A DNA stretch of 64,000 nucleotides from Cristatella mucedo (GCA_009760855.2 WPIO01000063.1:867501-931500), one strand, 5' to 3'. Numbered from the stretch's first letter, positions 1 through 60,630 are shown. Notes: a model not told the origin generated them from the letters alone. Translations and numbers: made by a program.

Positions 1-964
1 AAAGACACAGTGACCTCTTAAAAACGCAAATAGTAATGGAGAACTTATTGTCAAATCCAATGGGAGCTGTCAGTCTGTGTGACACAAGGAAAAACTTTAA
101 AATAGCCCGATGCAAGTCGCACCCCAAGCATACTTTGTTTGCAACTGGAGCAAAAAGAGCAATTCTTTGCAGACTAGCCCTTAGTTGGCCAATCCAGTCA
201 CTTAGCCGAGAACATCATCTCATCGTCTTATGAATGACTTTTTGCTCGTCTTAAGCAGCTGTAAGACTGCATAACTCGGGATGTTTATTGAAAGCTGACC
301 GAGCAGTGCCCCGGAAAATAAAAGAGTTTGCCTATTAATATGGTTCGACTTGTGCACATAGTTCTGACAATAGAAAATATAAAAATACCGCGTATCCATG
401 TTTTCAGTACTGTTAGACGAAGATCTGGTCATTTGAATGACAGGATAGCTGCTTGACAGGGGGGTATTGGCCGGCCTTTTTTAGTGCATGAATGTAGCAA
501 TGACAATGATATAGCGTATCTCTAGGTCTTCGATGACCTCAAACTATTTAATCTAGGTTATTTGTAAGCCAAAACAGCCACACTTGTTTTGTTTTTTGCT
601 TTTTGAACAGATTATCATAGGTGGCTGGTTTTTGTTCAACTTCAACATTAGCCTATTGAAGAAGTTATTCCACCACCAGTTTGCAAAAATACACGCGAAC
701 ATCTGTTGTTGGGGGTTAACCATGACTTGATCATAGAGTGTGCAATGAGCTCGTGTACTCTTTTCCGAAAGTGGCCATGACTTCTTAGAACTTCGTCTCT
801 CGGTGGCATTACTGTCGTGTCATGCCGTGTTGGTTCAGCCCAGTTGTTAAGGTGCGCTAGTCGAACCAAGGTCAAGGTGAATATATATGACAACCGAGGT
901 CACGGCTCGAGCCTCGTAGCATATGTGAAACGCCTGAACAGAGTTCTCGTAGCGTGCCAGACAA

Positions 965-1031
<67 letters not shown>

Positions 1032-1190
1032 GGTTTTCTTTTCGGATTTGTATTCAGCATAATTCTGATCAGCATATTTTTTGACTCAATGTGCTGCTTG
1101 GCCCTGTTGATGCTGCGTGCTTTTCTATGTTCATGTAATGAACGGACAATCTGGCATGCATCAGCACAGGTTTATTATATTGTCATCCAG
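1..1190. other. Intron or upstream part of RGP1, no exon recognised
   Basis: I found no stretch here that continues the RGP1 protein upstream of the exon at 1191. The missing N-terminal arrestin-like half should lie to the left of the window. The only structured element is the (AC)n tract at 967-1028. The short open frames here have no recognisable family and cross the microsatellite. Confidence 0.6.
967..1028. repeat. (AC)n microsatellite
   Basis: About 31 uninterrupted AC dinucleotides. It produces artefactual Thr-His and Cys-Val reading frames on the two strands. Confidence 0.97.
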
Positions 1191-1370
1191 ATATGGGCAA
1201 TTATAACGTCTATGGTGACAAGAAGCACGATCTGAAGCCGAGCAACCCCTTTCTAGCACTGGGCGGCACAGAGGGCTCCACACCGGACTCTTCCTCCGAA
1301 CGTTCCAGTGCTGCCGTGCTCGACGGTGCTTTGCAGACGCTGGCTATGCTTACTGCACGTCGCAGCCCTC
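1191..1370 (+). CDS. RGP1: RGP1 exon (linker segment)
   Basis: The acceptor is the CAG at 1188-1190 and the donor GTGAGT is at 1371. The exon starts with two bases completing a codon and ends with one. It reads from MGNYNVYGDKKHDLKPSNPF to ARRSP and aligns with the human stretch containing SSPFLEE. It is Ser/Gly-rich, so it is a linker rather than a folded domain. Confidence 0.82.
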
Positions 1371-4300
1371 GTGAGTAGTAGCAGCTGCTCACTTCTTACA
1401 TTATAATCGCCTGGACAAGCATTCAGATGCAGTCGCAGCAGGCAGTGCTGTGACACACTTCTTGTCTGGCTGATTATATAGACGGCAGTGTGCAGTGTAT
1501 ACAGGCCACCCGGCAGCTGGCTGCAGCTCAACCTTACGAGCTCTGCCGCATGGCTATTGTGCACGCCTCTTTTTTTATTTTTTTTTTAGATCACTACAAT
1601 ATCTCGACGTCAAAAGGGAGGGTTGCAAAATTTTCAATTTTCAAGCATAATTACAAGATCGGTGACGACGTCCTTGGGCTGATGGACTTCAGCGATGCCA
1701 CGGTGCCATGTCTCAAGGTGGGTGAGGCCAGTAGCATGCTGCCTGACCCCTCTGTTGCCATCTCGGTGGTCCCCTGACAGTTTTCGGTGCACAAGTGAGT
1801 CGGCAGTTAGTGGCTGCCATTTCATCCCGACTCACGCCTTTCAGTATCTGGGCTCTTCGAGCTGCTGGCGATGGCCGTCGAAGAGCCGGTCTGGCACCTT
1901 CTCCTGTGAACTCTTCCTCTTCATCCTCCTCCTCCTCCTCCTCGGCTCTTACCCGTCTAGTTTCCTCACTGCTGCCAGCTAAGTGGAGCAGCAGAGGCTT
2001 CTACCACGCCTTGGCCCATCGGCTTTTCGTGTCCGCCTTGTTGTACCATCGGAGGAGCTGCTTTCAATCCTAACCATGTTAGTCTTGTTGTTTTGATTGA
2101 GCATGCTACCACTGACAATTTGATCGTGCTTCCTTTGCAGCAAATCTAAAGTGTCTAGACAGAGATTGAGTTCTCTGAGAGAGCAGTTACAAATGCATTA
2201 TTATTATTAGTGATGCAGTGGTCTCGGTGCCTGCGTGAATGGCACGAGTCGCCCGGCTGCTGTCTGCTCGATGGCCTCCCGGTGTCTGCATTCCCTGGAT
2301 GCATAGATAGTCACCGATAGCTCATTTGGAGATCGACAGTTTGGGGTCAGGCAGGGCTCTGTCCGAAGATGGACCTCTGCTTGGCCGTCTGTCGGTGGCC
2401 GGTCACAAGTTTTGATGCTGGTTGGCCCTTGTGATTCAGCGGGCGTGTGACGTGGGCGTGTGACGTGGGCTCGTCCATAGTGCGCTCCAGCTGGCTCGTT
2501 TCTGCACTCTGCACCATGCTCCCGCTGCCAGCGCTCATCAAGTGATGGATGGCCTCGCTTGCTTGTTGGCACCACTCACTTGAGCGATTACGGGCCAGCA
2601 AATGTAACGCGCCTAGAAAGAGATTGAGTTCTCTGGGGGCGCTTTATCAAGTGCATTATTATTATTATTATTATTGCTCGCTTGTGCTTTGCTATGAGCC
2701 AATGTAGGCGTTCACTCGCTGGCAGTAAGGAGAACGGTTGAGGAACTTTGCGGTCGCCAGCGAGAAGCTGTCGAATCAGGGCAGGTCGCCGGTGGCGCCT
2801 TTCCCGTGACCTGCCCACGATGCCTTGTTTCTTTTTTAGTTCAGCGTCTCACTGCAGAGTGAAGAGACGGCTCTTCAGGGACAGGAGCAGCCGCTGTTAA
2901 ATGGCTTGCGTGCCGGCGGGAGTGTGGCCGCCCGCCTGCCTCCGGTCGCTTTGTGTCACGGTAGTCACGAGGAATTCGTGCTGCATACTCGGCGAACCAG
3001 CTTCAGCCTGCCCGTGCCAGTAGTGGCGACCCCGGGCTTCTCTACAGACGTAGGTGAGTGCCACGCCTCCGTGAGCGCGGAGCCGCAGCTCTGCCCTTCG
3101 CGCCGTTTTTGCCTGGTATGGTATGGTATGTTATGGCTTGGCCTGGCTGGTCTCAGTCACGTTGTGAGGTGTGAGGTCTTGAGGAGTTTTGCCAAGACAT
3201 ACACGGCAAGGTCGATCACCATCAGCCTGTTTCCTGTCAGAGCTGCCGGCCTCTGGTGGCCGGTAAAAAAAAAAAAAAAATACACCAACTGACGTGCTGT
3301 TTAACTCGTGATCGTTTGACTAGTCGCGTCGTGCGGCTGCGCTGCTGCTGTGCAGCGCTGAAAGCTTGCTGCACAGTGCGTGTGTGTGGCTTGCTCGCAA
3401 TTTGGAGCGGACCGATCGTGTGGGAGTTACCCCCACCCCGGCTGGGCATGCATTAGTTGTGTAGCCGGTGCTGTCTGCGGTCGCCGACTGCTAGCAAGTT
3501 TGCAGCTGTACACGCAACTGCTCTTAAAAACCTGCAGACATTCATTCATTTATGCTCGTGCATTCAGACAGGGGGGGGCACAAATGGTCATTAAAAAAAG
3601 GCTTTAAGCCCTGTTTGGCGAGGACTGTACCGGTAGTCTCAATAGCTCAATCGGTAGAGCACTGCACTGGAAAACGAAAAGTTTCAGGACAGTTCATCGT
3701 TCGAGGTGGACGTTTTTTGCTGTCAGTCCCATACCGTTAAGTCATTCTCAAGTCGACAGCTACTCTGAGGCGCAAACAAATCCTCGAAGTTTAGCCGCCG
3801 CTGCTATGGCTGGAAATTCATTCGGGCAATAAGAGGGTTTTCTGTGCCGCCAGGCATGCTAAATTTATGTGAAGCATTTGAACATGTTTATTGGCAATCC
3901 AAAAACGAACACATGCTGTCGGCGTGTATGCCTATAGTGTGACATTAAACGCATACACACCGACAGCATAAGTGCTTGTTTTTGCATTGTTAATAAAATA
4001 GATATTTTCACACGCTTCACATGACTTTATTTAGTATGCCTGGCGTCGAAGGAAACCCTCCTATCACCCTAAGGAATTTACAGCCACAGCAGCGGTTGCA
4101 GCCATACTAAGAGGATTTATTTTCGCCCGAGTGTAGATGGAATGCTCGCGTTTCGGAGCACGTCGAAGTACACATTGTTGTTGTCCATAGGATGGAGATG
4201 TGGCAACCGACTGCCGGCACTGGAAAATAAGACTTTGCCATTCCGCTTTGAGTCTCATCTTGAACTCCTCTCTTTTTCTGCTACTGCCGAGGAGGTGGCG

Positions 4301-4733
4301 TTTTTCACTCGGAGAGAACTGAAATTACTCACGTCATTCGCGTGTAATGAGCATACTAGTCTTCAACCATTCAGTGTGTCGACGCTGTGTGCGACCCATT
4401 TCAGCCTGTTGGGTTCAGCCACCGATTTACGAAGCCGCCCGGCCTTCTGTTCACAGATGCTTGCGCACAGGCAAGTCGACGACCCGCTGTTTGCTAGCCA
4501 ACTGCAATCGCCGTAGTGGTAGCTTCCTCCATTACTGTGTGAGTGCGGCATCGAGTTAGGCTTCCCACGGAGCAGTGAGCGCAGGTCTTGCCAGTCAAAG
4601 TCAAGTTCTCGGTCTGAGGCTTCTTGTTTAGGAGCCCTGGGCTGCATCGGTGAGGCGTGGCGCCCATTGAGCCAGGTTAAATCTCATATATTAATAGCAT
4701 ACAAACAAAGCCTCCTGAGTATTGCCAGTTTTG

Positions 4734-4767
<34 letters not shown>

Positions 4768-6706
4768 TAATAATACATTTGATAGAGCGCCCTCAGAGAA
4801 CTCAATCTCTTTCTTGGTGCTTTGCATTTGCGGCAAAGGAAACACGATCGAATGGTGAGTGGTATCATGCTTGATGAACAAAATGAATAACATGGTTAGG
4901 GTGACATGCACAGGGTCGGCATGCAGGTGTGGTTAGTGGCAGCATGCAACAGTGTCAGCACGCAACAGTGTCAGCACGCGTAAGCACATCAAAGGACGAA
5001 TCACGGGTATTCCTAAAGGGATATCGTATCGTAGTGAGCTTGCCGACCGACGATTTAACAGTCGCCACCCCTAGTAATGCATGTAACCTAGTATTTCTGG
5101 GTTTGATACTACTTTTTGCTTGCTTTTAGGAATTCTATTTTTTACAGGTCTAAGTCTGACTGCAAGTGCTCGGATGTGCTTGCTGTTGCATTGGCTGTCA
5201 GTATGACCAAAAGCGACGCTTTTCTTTTATATTTCCGATGATATGGTGGAGTATTTTTTTTTACTGTCAATAGCTTGCTGTAACTCTGTACCCGAACGTA
5301 CTGGCCATGTCAACCAGCCAGTGTTTAGAGCCAGTGTTTAGTCCTTCCACAATGCAGGCGAACATGATTGTTAGTCCGGTCTGGCATGCCTTTGGGGTGC
5401 CGTAGCTTTGAAACTTCGGCAGCAGTAATAGAGAGGCGTCGTTGAATTTCGGATAGGTGTTTCAAGTGGCAAGCTGCAGGCAAAATATTTGGGTCCAGCC
5501 TAGCAACAGTGATTGGACAGAATCTTGCTAAAGGTTGTATGAAGGCTGTAGGCACGAACAGCTAGACACGAGACATTCCCATTCACTGAGTTCACTGTAA
5601 TTCAAGTTTTGAAGATTCCGTGACCGTTAGGAAAAAAGCAAGAGACACACTTGGCATTCTATATATGTGGCTGCTACTGTGCCGATTGGAAGGCGCCGAG
5701 AACGCGAGAGAGATATAAGCTAATTTGTTTGTCAGACTGGCAGATATTACCGACTACGATTGTGAAGTGGGCTTTGACCTCTAGAATGTCGATTCGTGTC
5801 AGGGGTCAGAATGTTTCCTTTGCTCGTGGAGATGCCACAGTGCAGGCAGGGATCATGGAAAACCTACAAACCTTACAAGTTGAAGTATATATGTCTATAT
5901 AAATTTAAGATGACTAACACAGACTTTGATGAGCTGCCACTCAGGGATGGCAGTATACCAAGCCTAGGACTACATAATGTGCTGCGCATCATTAATAGCA
6001 GCAATCACGGCAGCAGGATGCGCACAGTGCCACGTGCTTCGAACTATTCATATTATAGTTTTTCACGAATGCCTCAGAACTTCTAACGAACCAGGGCGGC
6101 CGGCAATAAGGGTATCGTGAAAGGACGAATTGACTGCTGGAGATGGACTGATGGGCACTTGGCATTTGGCCAAGGTCTCTTTCCTCCTTACCCCACCGCA
6201 TTGCTGCTTTGGCTTTGCAAATGAGCCCAGCTGGCAGCCCAGTCTCATACAGTCAACCATTTTGATCTGGCCAGACGTCGATGTGCGTTGATAATCTACC
6301 GTGCTGATTAGCAGCACAGCTTCTTATCCGTGGAGGCAAAACTGCACGTGCGCCATGCGGCCACAGTGCAGCCGTCGTTGATCCGATGAAGTTCTCTCGC
6401 ATGCACGTTGCAGTGCAGCTCAAGTGGCATCTGCACTTCAAATTCGTCACCGTCTCCTCACCGACGCTCAGCCGGTCCTCGGCTATAGGCTCCTCGGCGG
6501 CCGACGAGGACTCTTCAGCAGTGGCGGCCAAGGGACAGCTGTGCACAGGCAAGCTGGAGCTCGACACGGAGAGCACCGAGTGGGACCTACCGCTCAAGCT
6601 CTTCGCCGCCAGTCCATTGCTGCTGTGCCATCCGGCAGCGGCACCAAACGCCGCTTCAGCTCGCTCGTTGGTCGCTGCTGCCCCCCGCGAGTCGGTGCTG
6701 GTGTGA
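1191..6706 (+). CDS. RGP1: RGP1 (RAB6A-GEF complex partner 2), 3' four exons
   Basis: RGP1 pairs with RIC1 to form the nucleotide-exchange factor that activates Rab6 on Golgi membranes. I assembled the C-terminal 270 residues from exons 1191-1370, 1590-1717, 2840-3053 and 6414-6706, with stop TGA at 6704-6706. All junctions are GT-AG and the phases agree (1, 0, 1). Compared with human RGP1 from memory, conserved blocks appear in order: HHYNIS near the start of the second exon, then IGDDVLG, TVPCLK, FSVSLQSEE, HTRRTSFSLPVPV, TPGFSTD, LKWHLHFKFVT and, near the end, WDLPLKLFAASPLLL. These are the second arrestin-like domain and tail. The last exon has an insert rich in Ser, Ala and Asp between LHFKFVT and WDLPLKLF, in the region that varies in the family. 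The N-terminal half is outside the window. The gene converges on PAN2. Confidence 0.93.
1590..1717 (+). CDS. RGP1: RGP1 exon (start of C-terminal arrestin-like domain)
   Basis: A T-rich tract ends in TTTTTTTAG, and the exon runs to CTCAAG before GTGGGT. It carries HHYNIS, GRVAKFSIFKHNYKIGDDV and DATVPCLK, which match the family closely. Confidence 0.93.
1781..1794 (+). other. Decoy or alternative 3' splice site in RGP1 intron
   Basis: CCCCTGACAG is followed by bases encoding FSVHK and then an in-frame TGA. A strong GTGAGT lies 14 bases after the acceptor. The real downstream exon also begins FSV. Splicing here would either end the protein early or shift the frame, so I treat it as a possible poison site, not as part of the main transcript. 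Confidence 0.3.
2146..2209 (+). repeat. LINE-A 3' end fragment
   Basis: A diverged copy of the element's terminal hairpin (CTAGACAGAGATTGAG then TTCTCTGAGAG), ended by an ATT repeat. It lies in the RGP1 intron, sense to the gene. Confidence 0.7.
2596..2676 (+). repeat. LINE-A 3' end fragment with (ATT)n tail
   Basis: Contains CGCGCCTAGAAAGAGATTGA, TTCTCTGGGGGCGCTTTATC and then about eight ATT units. It matches the 3' ends of the long LINE-A copies at 50.9 and 44.2 kb. Confidence 0.85.
2840..3053 (+). CDS. RGP1: RGP1 exon (central part of arrestin-like domain)
   Basis: The acceptor is CTTTTTTAG and the donor is GTAG before GTGAGT. The frame opens FSVSLQSEE, passes through a Gly/Leu-rich loop, then gives HGSHEEFVLHTRRTSFSLPV and ATPGFSTD. 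This matches the human motif around HTTRTSFSLPIPL. Confidence 0.93.
3636..3712 (+). repeat. Possible tRNA-like SINE fragment
   Basis: TAGCTCAATCGGTAGAGC resembles a Pol III box A. Seventy bases on, GTTCGAGGT resembles a damaged box B. The arms do not close into a cloverleaf by eye, so this is not a working tRNA gene. Confidence 0.4.
3791..4105. repeat. Foldback element (about 150-bp inverted arms)
   Basis: The two halves are near-complementary. Left arm blocks such as AATAAGAGGG, GCCAGGCATGCTAAAT, ATGTGAAGC and CATGCTGTCGGCGTGTATG recur in reverse complement and in mirrored order in the right arm. The loop is about 20 bases at 3931-3950. It encodes nothing and looks like a MITE or long-hairpin locus. 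Confidence 0.82.
4737..5010 (-). repeat. LINE-A 3' end with (TAA)n, antisense
   Basis: A (TAA)n tract at 4737-4776 is followed by the reverse complement of the terminal hairpin (GCGCCCTCAGAGAACTCAAT). Then comes the 3' UTR block with AATAACATGGTTAGGGTGAC and repeated GTCAGCACGC. Confidence 0.9.
6414..6706 (+). CDS. RGP1: RGP1 terminal exon
   Basis: The acceptor is GCACGTTGCAG. The exon encodes VQLKWHLHFKFVT, an acidic Ser/Ala-rich insert with DEDSS, then WDLPLKLFAASPLLL and a stop at 6704-6706. The tryptophan-containing motif near the end corresponds to human FSWDLPIKVLP. It is markedly more GC-rich than the flanking intron. Confidence 0.93.
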
Positions 6707-6950
6707 ACTAGAAAGCGAGGCAACGAAGAGACGCGGCTTCGGATAGAGGCCAAGGCCGGCTGGTGCTTTTCTGTGATACCAGGCGGCATGGCAAGCCCCG
6801 GGACCGTCAAGACGATGGGCCGCCCGCGATGCCAGCCGATCGAGCAGAGGGCGCAAAGCTCGACAGGCCTGCCGATTTAGGAGCCGAGTTGGATCCTCGT
6901 CTTTTGCCGCATCCAGTCACGACCGGCACTGGTCAGCACCAGCGTTTTGC

Positions 6951-6955
<5 letters not shown>

Positions 6956-7016
<61 letters not shown>
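6956..7016. repeat. (GA)n microsatellite
   Basis: About 30 GA dinucleotides, 250 bases beyond the RGP1 stop, so probably inside its 3' UTR. Confidence 0.97.
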
Positions 7017-7019
<3 letters not shown>

Positions 7020-8793
7020 GAAATCAGCTCAAGCGAGTTTTGCCGAACGATGAACCTTGCGTCTAGCAGCAGAGTAGGCGCCTCGCAGCCTTTTGTCAGT
7101 GCCGGTGCCACCTCTCGGTCGCTGCCGAAGCTAATAGTGCACGCCTGCCTGCATCGATCGGTGCGTGCCGGCCATCGGCTCTAGCGCTCCGCTGCAAACG
7201 CTGCCTCGGCGTTTTATAGCTTACAGGTTTTTTAAAACTTATTATGCACGTGGTCAGCGTTACAGCAGCTATAAGGTAGGCATTAAGTTACCGATGCTGG
7301 GCACGTAGTGATGCGTAGTGTTTACCGTGGCGCAAGTAGGCAAGCTGTGCCGCCCCGGCGGCAGGGCGCCAGCTTTGACTGCTGGACGCCACGCCTACTT
7401 TTGTAAGCCATCGATACTTTCGCTTTCTGCTTAGAAAGGCTTGAAGTGTCACCGCGTCTTCCACGAGGCACGTGTCCTGTTATTTGTCCATGTCCACGTG
7501 CTGTGGGTCCGTGGTCGGTACCTTTTTTTTTGTTATTGCATATGAAATGCAGCAGACTGGCATGTACCGTTACGTTTGGCACTGATCGAGTTTCATTAGG
7601 CTAAGCATCTCACAAAAAATAGCATTGCCAGTTCTGTTGAACCGGCCAAAGTGCTCGATTCTTTCGTGTGCGACCTGGTTGTCGAAGCAGCTGTTTGCTA
7701 CACTGATGACTGGCATATTCGACCCATGAGATTTTCACTTGCACTCATGCCATTTCTCACAGTCTGGTGCACAGGGCAGCAGCTGCAGCGGTCTCCTGAA
7801 TTTTGGCACAAATCCACTCTAGGCTTTGCAGTCCAAAATACCACAGGAAAACCGAAAGGCTGCCATAATGGTGTCCACAACACAGACCTTATAAGCTCGA
7901 GGTCGCATACTGCGGCCAAAAGAGAAGACATGTCGGCTAACGTCTTAATCTTCAGGCATGTGCCTCACGCTGGCTGCATGATGTGTACCAAAGCTGATTG
8001 GCACGGCATACACTTTTTGTAGGTCACTCTAGATTGGCATTCGGTAACGATTAGAAGTAACCGCCCTTTATGTGCAGATAATAAGATCTTCATGCTCACT
8101 AGTCTGAAGCCCTGTGCAAGCAAGCTCGGCAGCAACGAACGTTGAGCTATGTCCTCATCTAGTTCGTTGCCTTGAGGCTACTGCACACCACATCAGATTG
8201 GTCCATTTACCCTGCACCTACCATGCGCCAGTCGGGCAGTAACTGTGTGCATTCGAAATGCTCTAGCCATTGCAAGCAGAATGCCAAGGCTGTCTTCGAG
8301 ACGACAAACCAGACTTACATAGTATTCACTGATCATAGCTAGGCTAGCCATCGGCTCGGTCTACCAACTTACATCACAATGTGGGTTATGCAAGGCATAT
8401 GCGTGGAGTACAGCCCGGTGAACGTATCAGGCAGGCATCGTGGCACGATGCGGCATTGTGTGAACAGGCTGGATCCGTCCAGTCAGGCGACCTATGCAGC
8501 ATTACGTGGAACGACAAACAGGTCACATTGTGCACGGTGATGCAATGAAAGCGGCTAGCTGTACAAGTACGTAGGTTCTACTCACGCGACAGCCAATCGA
8601 GGCCCTAGTGACCTAAGCAGCGCCCCCTCCCTGTTGCCTGAGCCAAAACTGTTGACCCGAGAAGCTAGGCAAACACCAAGATCACCTACCGAGGTACGGC
8701 TATTCCGGAGGCCAAGAATGATTCATCGGCAGCAGGTCGGGTTCGAGAGTTGCGTTTACAAATCTCAAGCAGCTTTGTGAGCTCACCAAGCAA

Positions 8794-8799
8794 TTTATT
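8794..8799 (-). terminator. Probable PAN2 polyadenylation signal
   Basis: TTTATT on the + strand is AATAAA on the coding strand, 376 bases past the PAN2 stop codon. No better candidate is seen nearer the stop. Confidence 0.5.
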
Positions 8800-9174
8800 G
8801 AGATCGAGACTCAGACGACGGCGTACTAGCACGGGAGTAAGTAAGTGCCCACAATCTAATCGTTTTGCAGCTCGACCACACGGCTGCGACTATGACTAGA
8901 GAGGCTACCGCGCTCTCACCACAGGGATGGTCGAAACACGCAAGGCCACTCATAGCAGACTGCTGAAGCAGTTGCATTACCCAGCAGCAGGTATCGCCAG
9001 TCGAACTGCACACTGCCCCGAGTGCCCATACCTGGCCCCAGGTGTGGCTGCAACGTTGCCGAGGCAAGCCGGTGGGTGGGCCGAGGCGCTGCTTGCTGGA
9101 GTAAACGAGAAGATGACACCAAAGCTAGATGACCGGAAGCTGCCGGCACGGCCGTGGGCTGCAGCCGATCGTCG

Positions 9175-57913
<48,739 letters not shown>

Positions 57914-58220
57914 GATAGCGAAGACCTAGAGAGCAATAGATAAGTCTAAAAAACGGACACCGCTGGAAGAATGGCTAACGTTAAAAGGCACCAAGTATGG
58001 GCATAGCCAGGGTGCCGGGCCACTGGCAGGCATCACAATTCATGCAGCACAATTCAGGCTTGCGTGTGGCAGAGTTAAATGAGAACACAAAGTCCATTTC
58101 CTGCCAAGCCCATTTGGCTCCGATGCAGTGCATCTTAGTGGAGGTATCAATGCTGATTGCAAATGGCCTCTCTGGGAAGACAAGTTAAAACTTGCAAAAA
58201 ATTCATGGGGCGACTGACTA

Positions 58221-58234
58221 TACACACACGCACG

Positions 58235-58300
<66 letters not shown>
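58221..58300. repeat. (CA)n microsatellite
   Basis: CACG units run into about 32 CA units, in the first PAN2 intron. Confidence 0.97.
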
Positions 58301-58301
<1 letters not shown>

Positions 58302-58699
58302 CAATAACCGCACAAAAACAATGTCGGCAATAACAGCCTAGGCAGTGCGGTATTTGTGAGCACATGTCTAGTTCACCACCATGACAGCTGTGGTGGACAA
58401 CAGCTAATTGGTTCTAAGAAAAAGAAGCCATCGGGCTCAAACTGACTTCTGGCATACAGCTCCATGACCGATGTGCGTGGCGTGCCTTTCACCAGCATAC
58501 GCGAAGCAGCTGTTAAGGCTAGTCAGGCACTTATTAATAATGTTTGCATAAACACGGTTCTTACATAGCTTTTAGTAATTGTCGCGGACATCGAGCAAGT
58601 TTTTTGCTCACAGCCTCAACAACCAGGAGGCTTAGGTTAACCACAAAAAAGACTTAACACGACTAGGGTAATCCTGCAGGTAGCACGAATGCAGGAAAA

Positions 58700-59640
58700 T
58701 CAGCAGCAACATCTTGCGGTTCGCTACGAACTCAACTCACATTATTATCAATCGTAACGGTGAGCGCCGGCCTACCAGCGCTCAAAGAGTTGGCCGCAGA
58801 CTGCATGTGCATGGAAAAAGTCACCGAACGCATGGACAGACAGTCGGGCAGAGTAAGCTCCGACTTGAGAGGCAAAAAAGCATTGCATATGCGCTTAATA
58901 ACTATATAAAACACACCACGAAGAAACCTGCGCGCAATGTGGCATATGCGGGAAATGGAACCCCGATGACAGTTCGCAAGCGCGGTACTCACGAGCGATC
59001 GGCAGGCGCCGAAAGACCAGAGAGGTAACGAGAAGCACGCTGGCAGCGTGGGGTCGAAGTCAATGATAACACGAGCGGAACAAAATAATTACGCGCCTTC
59101 TCAGGATTTGTACCACGACAAGCCGACTATTGCAATCCGGTACGCGTACCTGTCAATCGCGCAACGAATTTTAGCGCTTTCTCTTCACCATTTTGGAACG
59201 TTTACGGCGGAAGGGGCTTCCCGCGATCCTCATTGGTGCCTACCCAGGGAGCGCAACGATTGGTTGAATAAAGTGAGTTCAAAATTCTGGCGCCGCCGTC
59301 GGCTCTCTCGACCCGCGCGGTTGCGCCTTTTCTGGACGGCAGCGATACGTCAGGCTACGTTAAGAGAGGCGTTGTCGCAGTGCCAAGGTAAGGCAGGGTA
59401 CAGCCTGTTTTGATATTGGCCGCCAGTTGACCGCACCCTATCACGAAAGCGTTCTGTAACCTGCATGCTGCTGCTGAGTCGCTGAGCTCGGCTACATGTC
59501 GCTCGACTTTATCCGGTAGCGCTACGCAAAGAGCGCTGTCCGTGCGGAACGTAGGATTGGATCGTGCGACGCGCTAGGTGACGTAGCGCCGAAATGGCCT
59601 CGGCAACGTCCCGGTCCAATAGCAAAGCGACATATGGTAC
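58700..59640. promoter_or_regulatory. CpG-rich divergent promoter region between PAN2 and an unknown gene
   Basis: CpG dinucleotides are much denser here than in the neighbouring introns (for example GCGCGGTACTCACGAGCGAT). On the - strand, CGCTC followed by GTGAGTACC at 58992 would be a good donor for a noncoding first PAN2 exon. On the + strand, GCCAAG followed by GTAAGGC at 59388 would be a good donor for a noncoding first exon of the rightward gene. No TATA box or known site is claimed. Confidence 0.5.
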
Positions 59641-60548
59641 CCAGACTGCAGCTATAGGCGAATTCACTACTAGACTTGATTGAAAGAGACTCGCGCCTGC
59701 TTTATGACCGCCTTGTCACTGTCCTATGGCGACCGCTTCCTTGTAGTGCTCTCGTATCCATAGTCTGGCATGCATACTGGCCTGTGGGCTGGTTTTATAC
59801 TAGTCTGCCCGTGTAGATTTCTCAGCTGAGCCCGTGCCGTCTGTAGTTAACATTTGTGGCCCAAGGTGCTGATTCTATGCTCCGCGCGATAGTGACCAAG
59901 GTAGGCTCCGTTAATTGACGAAAGGCCAGAACTCCGCGTTGAGACAGGAGGTCAAAGGGACAGGGTCAGTGCAGGCCGACGGACTGGCACCAAGTGTGAC
60001 TGGCAGTAAGTGCAGAGTGCATTTGGGCAATCCCTTATCATTAGGTCTGCCGTTCCGACATATTACAGGGTAGCCCTGATCAAGCCTCTTTTCTTTACGT
60101 GTGCCAGCGACAGGTATCGGAGGGTTTCTGTGCAGCAAGTCGCAAACCCTCCGATAGTAGCTTGCATCACTTGCTGTCCTATCTGCCTGTACCGTAAGAG
60201 CGAAGCCAATTAATACGAGCAGAAGCGCTACTGCAGCTACGTACATCGAGGCTCTATCTCATGTATCCTTTCCTTTCCTGCAATTTCTCCAAGCTCCCTA
60301 TCAAAGTTGTGCTTGCCGTAGACAGCTCAGTCTGCTCGAGCTGATGAAACTGTGCCAATGTGAATGTGTGCCATCACGGCTGGCCGTGCATGTTTCTATG
60401 CATGCAAGTGTTAGGCATACTCTGAAGCTGTAAGTTTTGATTGTGTTGCTGGTTTCGATGTTCATGCTGCTATCGTTTTGGTCAACTCAAACAATCATTT
60501 GCTTTTCTCGAAAAAAGAACTGTTAACCGCTAATTTCTGCAGGATAAA

Positions 60549-60630
60549 ATGAGCAAGTCTCAGATGCTGCTGGAGCGATTTGATGAACTGGTTAGGCACA
60601 CGGCCGTACTCACACAGCCCATCGAGCCAG
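60549..60630 (+). CDS. First coding exon of an unidentified rightward gene
   Basis: Acceptor TTTCTGCAG at 60542, ATG 60549, donor GTACGT at 60631. It encodes MSKSQMLLERFDELVRHTAV, LTQPIEP and one base. The sequence looks amphipathic-helical. A candidate next exon at 62073-62128 starts in the right phase. I do not recognise the protein, which continues beyond what I can trace. Confidence 0.6.

Larger units (their letters stand above)
3054..6413 (+). other. RGP1 last intron
   Basis: 3.4 kb. It holds a poly(A)16-like run near 3265, a weak tRNA-like box A at about 3641-3661, the foldback element at 3791-4105, and an antisense LINE-A 3' end at 4737-5010. I see nothing recognisable from about 5010 to 6400. 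Confidence 0.8.
6707..9174. other. Tail-to-tail spacer: 3' UTRs of RGP1 and PAN2
   Basis: Holds the (GA)n tract at 6956-7016 and the likely PAN2 poly(A) signal at 8794-8799. I saw no AATAAA on the + strand that clearly ends RGP1. Open frames at about 7651-8022 and 8795-9224 show no family resemblance and overlap UTR. Confidence 0.6.

Noticed and set aside
817-1235. Open frames rich in Thr-His and Cys-Val over the AC repeat
   Set aside because: Translation of a microsatellite on both strands; no codon signal outside the repeat.
1911-1943. TCC/TCT-rich run as a coding Ser tract
   Set aside because: Lies in an RGP1 intron with correct exons on each side; simple low-complexity DNA.
3636-3712. 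tRNA gene
   Set aside because: Box A is good but there is no paired acceptor stem and box B is damaged; listed as a possible SINE remnant.
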